This document shows positions 56,506-64,000 of a stretch of 64,000 bases of DNA, one piece after another. The stretch lies in assembly GCF_019279795.1 (NCBI RefSeq), contig NC_056748.1, positions 698,162,806 through 698,226,805 on the forward strand, in the 5' to 3' direction. The DNA comes from Protopterus annectens (Eukaryota; Chordata; Ceratodontiformes; Protopteridae). The stretch's first letter is position 1. Each line of letters begins with the position of its first letter. The notes below the pieces were generated by a model. It was not told the DNA's origin, made no database searches, and saw only the letters and a program-made list of their open reading frames with translations. The position numbers were made by a program, and so were the translations under genes.

Positions 56506-56699
56506 GCAGTAATTAGGACTGTCCATAGAGATCCATGCAATATAACTGAAGTAAACAGAATATATTACTGTGCTGCTAAATTAATAATTGATAAAGTTCT
56601 ACCACAGGAACACATGGTAGCGAGGGAAAGGAAGGGGCGAAAGTGAATACCATCATGGAAATATCGAATAGAGAAAACTATAAAGCAGCTAGGACAAGA

Positions 56700-58420
56700 A
56701 GTGTCACTGTTAGAAGATTATAGAAGAGGGAATAGATCAACAAAAATACTAAGGAAGACAGATGTGATAAAAGCAATGTCCAGTATTAGAACATACCAGG
56801 ATTTATCATTTACTATCACAAATAACAAACTAAAAATTTCAGCACAGGCGGAAAGACTTAGAAGATACAAAGATAAATATAAAGGAAAAGTGCAAAATAA
56901 GCAATTTATTCAAATTTATCCCAAAAAAATTGATAGAGAATTGGGAAATAAGGTAAAAGGAATTGAAGGACCGCCAAAAAAAGAAGAAATAGATACATTT
57001 TGGAGAAGTATCTATGAAGATCCTTTGGAACATAACAAAGATGCTAAATGGACAGAAGAAGTATAAGAAAGAATAAGAAGTTTAAAGGTACAGAATGTGA
57101 AATGGGATGAAGTAACAGCCAGAGTGATTGAAACAAAGTTAAGAAAAGTCTCTAATTGGAAAACCCCAGGCCCAGATGCAGTAGCTAACTTTTGGCTGAA
57201 AGTATTAGCATCTTTGCATGAGGATTTAGCCATGCGTAAGAACTATTTATATGTGCACCCCAAACAGACACCACACTGGTTAACAACAGGAAAAACAATG
57301 CTCTTACTTAAGAGTGAACCTGCAAGCTACTCTAAAAATGATAGACCAATAACTTGCCTTCCAACGACTATAAACTATACACGGGAATTGACGCCGACAG
57401 AGTTTATAGTCATTTAGAAGAAAACTCAATTATGGCAGTAGAACAAAAGGGCAATAAAAGAAAGTCATATGGAACAAACGATCATTTGTTGTTAAATAAA
57501 GTTATAGTGGAGAACTGTAAAAAGGGGAAGAATCTAAGTATGGCATGTATTGACTACAAGTATCCCACATTCATGGATAAAAGAGTGCTTAGAAATGCAT
57601 AAGAAACACCCTACACTGGTTGACTACATTACAGTAACCATGAAACAATGGCAGACCACTTTGCAATTAAGCCATGATAAAGGACAGATTATTATCCCGG
57701 GGCTAAAATTTCAAAGGGGGATATTTCAGGGTGACTCTCTGTCACCGTTGCTATTCTGCCTTGCCATTAATCCATTAAGCTGTTTACCTAACAACTTAGG
57801 CCATGGCTACAATTCGGCTCCTAGAAAACAGCAACACCTAATGACTTCTCATCTTCTCTTTGTTGATGATTTAAAACTGTATAGCTCATCAGATGAGGAA
57901 CTGAAAGCACAGCTGCAGGTTGTCAAAACTTTTTCAAATGATATTGGAATGTCATTTGGTCTTGATAAATGTGCAAAAACAGCCTTTAAAAAGGAAAACT
58001 CCAGGAAAATGTCAGTTTGGGACAAGAATGTGATACAAAAGAACTTGAGCATGAGGGAGTGTATAAATACCTGGGAATTGATGAAGGATCAGCAATAAAA
58101 TATGAACAAATGCGAATAAAACTCAGTAGGGAATACTTTAGAAGACTTAAATTAATCATGAGAACAGCATTGACATCTAGGAACAAGATCCAAGTTATAA
58201 ATCAATTTGCTCTTCCTGCCCTAACTTAGAGTTTTGGAATGCTTGACTGGCCCCAAAAAAGTGTTGGATAGATTGGCTATTAAAACAAGAAGGATGCTTC
58301 ATGCTCACCAAATGATTTATAAATCCAGTGTATATCAAGATTATATATCCCCTATTCCGAAGAAGGGATGGGCCTCCTTGAAATTGATTACATGTATAGA
58401 TCTGCAATCATTGGACTCCA
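56700..58420 (+). pseudogene. REL-type LINE reverse transcriptase
   Basis: Successive pieces give WKTPGPDAVANFWLKVLAS, ENSIMAVEQKGNKRKSYGT, MACIDYK, IPHSWIKECLEMHKKHPTL, RGIFQGDSLSPLLFCLAINP and HLLFVDDLKLYSSSDEE. The FVDD box carries the polymerase aspartates, and GDSLSPLLF is the usual form in this LINE group. Frameshifts occur near 57065, 57400, 57590 and 58070, so four frames must be followed. Normal order and spacing are otherwise kept. Confidence 0.85.
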
Positions 58421-59159
58421 CACATATCTACTGACCTCACAAGATCCAAATGTAGTGAAAGTTTTGAAACACGAGGAGAATAAATCTAAGATGACGTCTC
58501 TGCTTAATCTAGCAGAAGCATATCGACGTCAAGCAGGAATGGAAAACAAACCAGAAGTGGATAAAAAACAGGCAGCAACTCAATGTGCGAAAAAACAAAA
58601 GAAAGAATATAAGATGAAGGACCAGATGAGAAGGCAAGAAATGTGGAAAACACATAAATATAGTTGCAAGTATGGAAAACTTCTGGAAGAGCCTCATGTT
58701 GATCAAGAACAAACGCAGGAATGGTTAAGGAGTGGCGAATTCAAACCAAGAAATGAAAGGTTAATATTGGCAGCCCAAGATAGTGGGTTACATACACGCT
58801 GGTTTGCAAAGTCCATTGAACATGTGGCAGAAAAATGTTGGTTTTGTAAAACCGAATTGGAAACAGTTGCACACCTTGTTGCTGGTTGCAACACTCTAAT
58901 GGCAGAAGGACTGTATACTGAAAGGCATAATAATGTGGTGAGACTGTTGCATTGGGGATTGTGCAAACATTATGGTTTCCAAGTGGCTGAAAAACACTGG
59001 AAAATGAGCCACAAAGCATCATAGAAAATAATGAAGTTTATATCACATGGGATCACCCAATACCAACAGTCCAAAAGATACATGATAGAAAACCAGATAT
59101 AGTGGTTCAAGAAAAGAAGACAAAAGTAGCTTTGATCATTGAAATCACCACACCCACTG
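58368..59159 (+). pseudogene. REL-type LINE C-terminus: zinc knuckle and endonuclease start
   Basis: The 218-codon frame to 59024 contains CWFCKTELETVAHLVAGC, a C-x2-C-x8-H-x4-C knuckle, followed by RHNNVVRLLHWGLCKHYGF. After a stop at 59022-59024 and a shift, the endonuclease reads WDHPIPT, RKPDIVV and KKTKVALIIEITTPT. The PD in KPD and the Glu in IIEI, with a Lys between, are the PD-(D/E)XK residues. This endonuclease nicks the target, replacing the AP endonuclease of CR1 and L2. Confidence 0.82.
59152..59159. repeat. 8-bp target duplication of the hAT-like element, left
   Basis: ACCCACTG here is repeated exactly at 63937-63944. Eight bases is the duplication length of hAT transposons. Confidence 0.92.
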
Positions 59160-60298
59160 CAGTGGCGGTTGGTGACTTCAAATCACAGGGGGGCTGCAGG
59201 AGACAGCTGAATGGGTGGGGTCAAGGGAAGGGGTGTGGTCAACCAGAAAGGGGAGGAGCTATGCACAAAACCACAAAAAACTAACTTTAATTAAATACGC
59301 TGCCCTGGGTGGCAAACCATCATTATGAAAGTCCAATCAAGACAAAAATAAGTGTAGAAGAATAAAAATATTTCAATGCATTGGCTGCATGACAGCTTAC
59401 TTAATATCTAGATGGAAACAAAAGGTTGTGAGGCATGAAAAAATAAATTACTTTTTAAATACATTACTGGAATGCCAGTCAAAATCAAGTATAAGAAAAA
59501 CCAGAAGCACTCAACTCAAACCACTTCTCCTTGCACTGCAGTTCTAATTATAATATATTCAGCTTTATTAAAGTACCAAGTAACATGCTGAAAGTAGAAA
59601 TCTATGTGATGCCCCACTTGTAAAAATGTTTCTTATCCAAAAAGACCTGCTGCCTGACAACTTGTTTCATGGGGAAAACATGATAAAAGTAAAAAATGAA
59701 AAGCAAACAAGAAACAAGCTCAAGATACATTGCTTAAAGGATTACTGTACAGGTTATGGACCACACATGATTGGTATTCTGTTTAGTTTACGGGTAAAGT
59801 CTGTAGAGATGACTGGAAGTCTCCAACAAGTGTAATGAGCTTTTTAAAATAATGGAATCCTGTCCTTTAATACCCAAGGCTTATACATTATCTAGTCAAG
59901 TATTCTCTGCATGGCAACAACAGAAAGGCTTTCAATGTTGGCAATTCTTTAACAGTATGCTTATTAAAGCTTACTTGCATCTTATGATCTCAGACAAGCT
60001 TACCTTATGGTCATTAAAGCATTGCTACTTAAACACAGAGCAGCAGGCACTTTGAGTAATAAGCATAAATCAACAGTACAAAAATATGACAGAAACCAGA
60101 CCATTCTGCAAAATCAAGGACAGATGAAAAGCCACTGTAGTACTTATGCAGTGTGTCCTCCCCATCCAAGGTAGATACAACTACTCCTTGCCTTGCTTGG
60201 ACACATCCAGAGTCAATACATGGGGGAGTGGGGTGCAACAAGCATGTCACAATTTGAAATCTCTCTGGCTGACTGTGATGGCCCTGACACATTTTTCA

Positions 60299-60816
60299 TA
60301 CCTCTCAACCTCAAGAGCAAGAAATCTGGACAAAGCCATACACAGAAGTGGGACAAAGGCCCCAAAAATAAGGACAATTTTTAAATATTGCTCTAATAAA
60401 CTTAGAAAGATAATAGAATAGGTCTTGCATTAGTATGAATTTTCTGAAGGGTATAAAATCTGAAACTCAAATGTCTGTCATTTTCTAACTTCAGTCTTTA
60501 GTGATTTGTCACTAATTTGCCAAAAAACACAATATTATGAAAAATGCACACAAATGTGATGCAAAAATATAAAATAGACACACAATACAGCTGCTACCTG
60601 TCAAAGAAGGGACACTTTAATATTAGTACTGCTACCTTGAGCAGCTGACAAAATAAAAGAATCTACATGCATTTCAAGTAATCTATAACTTTGATTATTA
60701 CAGTTAATTCTTAATTGTAAACCCTCCATGTTTTCTTCCAAAATTGCTATTTTGCGGAGGGATTATTAGGGGGAAGAGCAACAGTTTGAGCCAAAATTGG
60801 GGACAGTTGAGAGGTT
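60299..60816. mobile_element. Small inverted-terminal element, copy 2
   Basis: Begins TACCTCTCAACC and ends GGACAGTTGAGAGGT. Internal phrases (AAATCTGGACAAAGCC, TTAAATATTGCTCTAATAAA, GTCTGAAACTCAAATG) match the copy at 27756. It is longer than the others by about 240 bp, so it probably has internal extra sequence. Confidence 0.65.
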
Positions 60817-60853
60817 GGCTATGCCTAATTCTGTAAAGCAATTTATTTGCATG

Positions 60854-61134
60854 TACCTCTCAACCTGTTAATGCAGTAAATCTGAACAAGGCCAAATATA
60901 TTGGGGGCACATATAAACAGTACTAAAAATTGCTCTTGTATAAATTGAGACAGTTGATAGAACAGCTCTTACTTTAACATGCATTTTTCTGAAGGTTATG
61001 AAGTCTGAAACTTATTATTTAGTGACTTAATTCCTAAATGATTTGCCAGAAAACTACAAATTTTATGAAGAACAAACCAAAAATAAGAAGCAAAAATCTA
61101 TTCATTCTTTGAAAATCTGGACAGTTGGGAGGTA
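60854..61134. mobile_element. Small inverted-terminal element, copy 3
   Basis: Begins TACCTCTCAACC and ends GACAGTTGGGAGGTA, about 281 bp. The ends are inverted repeats of TACCTC(T/C)CAAC. The interior carries TGAAGGTTATGAAGTCTGAA and AACAAACCAAAAATAAGAAG, matching the 27.8-kb copy. It lies 37 bp after copy 2. A TA target duplication is possible because the ends are TA-flanked. Confidence 0.68.
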
Positions 61135-61719
61135 TAGTTCAGCTGGTCCTGTCTGAGTTTGCTGCCCTTCCCCCCTGACAAAATAATGGTTGAATGGAGC
61201 CTCTGCAGCCATTCCAATGAACCATTACTTGGCTATTTCACTCCATTTACCATAAACATTAATGTGCATACTGCTTTACTTCTATGATGAGTTGGACTTC
61301 ATTTGAAAGTTTTATTTTGTATTTTACAGCACAAACACTAAGTCATCTGTTAAACAAAGCAATGCAGTCTCACAATGAAAACTTAGCATTAAAACTTCTC
61401 TGCCCTTGAAACTCACATTCATTGAAACAGCATTGAAACCCACATTCAAAGAAAATACATTTTGCCAGTGGCAGATAAAGATTAATTTTGGGCTGTTTTC
61501 AAATCATAGGCCCCTTGCATATGAAACATACATGTGCTCTTTGATACACCTTCCTCATTGTACTAAAATTATATTCCTTGTACAATACAGTACACTTGTT
61601 AGAGGGTGTTTTAAATTTGTTTTGAACATTTTTCCAGTAAGCAATGAAACAAACCATATGCACCCATAATGGCAAAACTGCCCAGTTGAGAACATTTATC
61701 ATAAAAAAGTCTACTCAGA

Positions 61720-61930
61720 CTTCCACAGTCCACCATTATTAGTAAATATGCACAATTCCACAGTCCACCATTATTAGTAAATATGCATAATTCCACAGTC
61801 CACCATTATTAGTAAATATGCACAATTATACAGTCCACCATTATCAGTAAATATGCACAACTCTACAGTCCACCTTTATCAGTAAATATGCACAATTCTA
61901 CAGTCCATTATAAGTAAATATGCACAATCT
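61720..61930. repeat. Tandem repeat, 35-bp unit, about 6 copies
   Basis: The unit is close to CACAGTCCACCATTATTAGT followed by AAATATGCACAATTC. CACAGTCC begins at 61724 and again at 61759; later units vary and the last is shortened. Confidence 0.9.
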
Positions 61931-62169
61931 CTGAAGTAAGTCATCTAAATAATTCCACATTAAAGAAATCTGTAACTAATGAAGCGGTTGCTACTAGCAA
62001 TCACCTTTATATTTCATGGTTTCATCGAAAAATAAAGTGTCTGTTGCCCCTCAGGAATAAATTGCCTATATTACATTAAAAATGATAAGCTAGTAATAAT
62101 ATTGCAAGAGGAAATGGATGGCAAACTGATAACAGACTCATAGTTAGTATCTTCACCAAGGAGAACATT

Positions 62170-62270
62170 CTCAGTACGGCAGTATCCACCCCTTGTGGGA
62201 GTAGAACCCACAGCCTTCTGCATCAAAAGCAAGTACACAACCTGTTGTGCTATAGTATTAACTAGGCAAA
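62170..62270 (-). repeat. tRNA-like SINE head 1
   Basis: The minus strand has an A-box-like TAGCACAACAGGTTG and, 35 bases on, a B-box-like TGTGGGTTCTACTCCCAC with a good stem for a T arm. No known body follows. It is probably the head of an old SINE, because the acceptor stem does not pair. Confidence 0.5.
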
Positions 62271-62744
62271 GCACTAAACTTCTATTCCCCTGCAGCTCTC
62301 AGCTCCTTGTAAAATCTACTCAATACTCAACTGCATCTCAACTTCGCAGCTCAAGAAAACTGGAAAAAGCCAAAATGTATTGGGGGTGGGGTCAAAAGCC
62401 CAAAAACCAGGGACACATTAAACATTGCTTCAAATGTATACTGTAATTAGACATGTCACACAGAGCATAACGCTTGAAATTAAGCCCAAAGCTGTCAAAG
62501 AGCATGTGATGAGAGAACTTTCATTACATGAGCAAAACATTTTTTTTTCTTTTCCACCAGCAGTGACCATTAAACTTTTACTATTCTTCAGTCATAAATT
62601 TTGACCAAAGCCACATATAAAGGCAGAAAGATGGAAAAAATCCTGATTTATATAATAGGTAATCATGCATTCCAGGAGACCACTGAGGAGCATAGTCCAC
62701 TTTCATAATTGCTCCAGAGCATCCTCTGCTTAAATCACTTGCAC

Positions 62745-62830
62745 AGTCACGTGTTGGCAAAGGGAGAGTGCAGGAATCAAACCCTGGACTACACTGCTCA
62801 TTAATATCCCATAGTCTTACTCAACTAACT
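62745..62830 (-). repeat. tRNA-like SINE head 2
   Basis: The minus strand has TAGTTAGTTGAGTAAGAC then CCAGGGTTTGATTCCTGC, close to the pol III B box. Different from head 1 in every loop. Confidence 0.5.
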
Positions 62831-62919
62831 ACAACACAAAATTCTACAAAGACAGTAAACAAAGGTCAGACCTGAAGCCTGCTTCTACAAGACAAAGATT
62901 GCACCACTGATCCACCTTA

Positions 62920-63000
62920 CTGTCAAATGGGGATTGCTCAACATGAGATTCAAACCTACAACCTTGAGACTGAGTGTCCATCTAACAGCTCATCTAGCCT
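62920..63000 (-). repeat. tRNA-like SINE head 3
   Basis: The minus strand has TAGATGAGCTGTTAGATGG then AAGGTTGTAGGTTTGAATCTC, A-box- and B-box-like at normal spacing. No CCA end or acceptor stem was seen. Confidence 0.5.
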
Positions 63001-63301
63001 TGATATTAATGTTAGATAACATCCTGAGGAAAAAAACGGAAGGAATCGGTAGCACTGTCCATGTGTATACAAGCATAAAGGAAAACCTGCAAAGACAGTT
63101 TTTCAGTTTAAAGTGTTCTGTGTTATTATTTCCATGCTCCGATATTCTAGATGGTATCATGACTGCTTGATATGTATCCTCCTTTTGTACAAACTCCTTT
63201 GGAAGATTATGCTACCACAATATTATTTTCAAAATTATCCCTCTGATTTCATAAAACATTTTAAAAAAAGCAAGACAGTAATGAAATAAATAGTAACTCA
63301 C

Positions 63302-63480
63302 CTGTTGTCATTGATTCCACTGACAACCTGATGAAAGAAGCAGCAATAAATCCACCACAGTCCTCCTGTCCTGATTGCCTCGCTACTTTAAAAATAATTT
63401 GTCTTGTAACTTGAGCCAAAAAAATCAAAAAAAAATGTTTTATTCTAAACAAAACTAAACACAGCACTCCAGGAAAAAAA
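63302..63480 (-). other. Candidate captured exon with splice donor
   Basis: On the minus strand CAG is followed by GTGAGTTA (donor between 63302 and 63301), a near-perfect vertebrate 5' splice site. Upstream the frame reads VARQSGQEDCGGFIAASFIR up to the donor. I do not recognise the peptide. The exon idea rests on the donor, the open frame and the CpG-rich block just upstream. It could be chance, since a donor of this strength occurs at random in long sequences. Confidence 0.3.
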
Positions 63481-63800
63481 GATCACAATATCAGGTCCAA
63501 CGCCGAAAACCGACTGACTGATTCTCGCTCTTTTCCCAGCACATAAAGCCCGGGAAGAGAGCGACAACCAATCAGCAGCATTTGCCCAGCAAGCATGTCA
63601 CGACGTGCCTGCGGACGTCGCAGTCCGAGCCCCTTCCATATCTATGTGGTTTGTGTCTCAACCGCATAGACTTCTGGGAAGTTCTGGGCATCACAATGAT
63701 GCCTTCTTTGCTCCTCCGGGCTGCAATGAAAACATTGCAGCAAGAATTTAGAAAAAAAAAAAACGCTGTTGCGATTGAAGCGCGCAATGCGCATGCGCGT
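63480..63800. promoter_or_regulatory. CpG-rich promoter-like block inside the hAT-like element
   Basis: CpG dinucleotides, rare elsewhere in the window, cluster here. AACCAATCAGC (CCAAT at 63568-63572) matches the NF-Y site. TGCGCATGCGC at 63788-63798 is the exact NRF1 palindrome. Both are standard in TATA-less, bidirectional CpG-island promoters. A transposon could carry this as its own promoter or as a captured host one. Which strand is transcribed cannot be told, but a minus-strand donor follows at 63302. Confidence 0.5.
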
Positions 63801-63936
63801 AATTTCGAGTCACGGACTCGAAATTTAAAGTACAAAAACAGATTTTTTTTTTTACATAAAAAAAACAAAATAAACTACTCAGCTGTCTAGCTGAGGGGGC
63901 TGCAGTCCGGCAGCCCAATGCCACAAGCCGCCCCTG

Positions 63937-63944
63937 ACCCACTG
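63937..63944. repeat. 8-bp target duplication of the hAT-like element, right
   Basis: ACCCACTG, identical to 59152-59159. Confidence 0.92.
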
Positions 63945-64000
63945 ACTACAGTGTCTTGCGTACAGAGAGACACAAAGTTATAAAATACCAGGATCTGCAG
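63945..64000 (+). pseudogene. REL-type LINE endonuclease, continuation after the hAT-like element
   Basis: With one ACCCACTG removed, the frame from 59159 continues here as DYSVLRTERHKVIKYQDLQ. The KYQDL block is the conserved segment that follows the endonuclease Glu in REL-type LINEs. The element runs off the right edge of the window. Confidence 0.85.

Larger units (their letters stand above)
56506..59159 (+). mobile_element. REL-endonuclease LINE, middle part
   Basis: A single non-LTR element with reverse transcriptase (57097-58100), a C-terminal zinc knuckle (58845-58900) and the beginning of a PD-(D/E)XK endonuclease (59040-59159). The hAT-like element then interrupts it; the reading resumes at 63945. 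The architecture is that of the R2/NeSL/R4-type LINEs. I cannot name the clade from sequence alone. Confidence 0.82.
59160..63936. mobile_element. hAT-like composite transposon, 4777 bp
   Basis: The left end is CAGTGGCGGTTGGTGAC and the right end, reversed, is CAGGGGCGGCTTGTGGC, 13 of 17 matching. Both are followed inside by a CTGCAG and a GACAGCTGA word, so the inverted ends extend in patches. A perfect 8-bp duplication flanks the element. No transposase was recognised in any frame, so it is non-autonomous. Inside lie two small inverted-terminal elements, a 35-bp tandem repeat, three tRNA-like heads and a CpG-rich block at the right end. Confidence 0.88.

Noticed and set aside
62170-63000. 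Functional tRNA genes
   Set aside because: A- and B-box-like words are present, but acceptor stems do not pair and no pol III terminator is placed correctly.
63582-63890. 102-codon plus-strand frame at the right end as a coding gene
   Set aside because: It runs through the CpG-rich block and low-complexity A-runs into the hAT-like terminus. No domain was recognised. Kept only as part of the promoter-like block.

Overview
The window reads as gene-poor intergenic or intronic DNA from a vertebrate with a very large, transposon-filled genome. No complete host gene is recognisable. The mix points to a lungfish, with a caecilian or salamander as the main alternatives: many CR1 LINEs, an L2-like LINE, a LINE with a C-terminal REL-type endonuclease, a DIRS tyrosine-recombinase retrotransposon, retrovirus-like fragments, tRNA-derived SINEs and a hAT-like DNA element. 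The organism call is inference from repeat content only.

Layout. 1-1245: an old CR1 remnant. 3711-8781: a nearly full-length CR1 (copy B) with a 606-bp tandemly repeated 5' region. 10448-23400: a Russian-doll nest in which CR1 copy D (13699-17849) sits inside copy C, and C appears to sit in the 3' UTR of the minus-strand copy E. D is flanked by a 7-bp duplication. A 110-bp L2-like tail has hit C, and a tRNA-SINE has hit E. 24720-25800: a 54-bp-period minisatellite. 25801-31540: mostly unannotatable DNA with two SINEs, a small inverted-repeat element and minus-strand CR1 copy F. 31557-37785: a complete but mutated DIRS element with inverted termini and an internal complementary region. 41869-49110: rearranged retrovirus-like pieces in both orientations, cut by a short terminal-inverted-repeat element carrying a hammerhead-ribozyme-like core and by CR1 copy G. 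49140-64000: a REL-endonuclease LINE broken up by CR1 tails, an L2-like LINE, CR1 copy H and a 4.78-kb hAT-like element.

How the parts relate. The CR1 copies share ORF1 (PHD-like zinc finger plus SGNH/GDSL esterase), ORF2 (AP endonuclease plus reverse transcriptase) and a 3' end closing in repeats of TATGAACC. Two tRNA-derived SINEs carry that same 3' end, so CR1 is their likely mobilising partner. The nesting gives relative ages: E before C before D.

The most interesting object is the element at 59160-63936. It has hAT-like ends and a perfect 8-bp target duplication (ACCCACTG), and removing it restores the reading frame of the REL-endonuclease LINE. I see no transposase in it. Its right end carries a CpG-rich block with NF-Y-type and exact NRF1-type sites and a good minus-strand splice donor, as if a host promoter and first exon had been captured. 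The hammerhead-like motif near 43.8 kb comes second.
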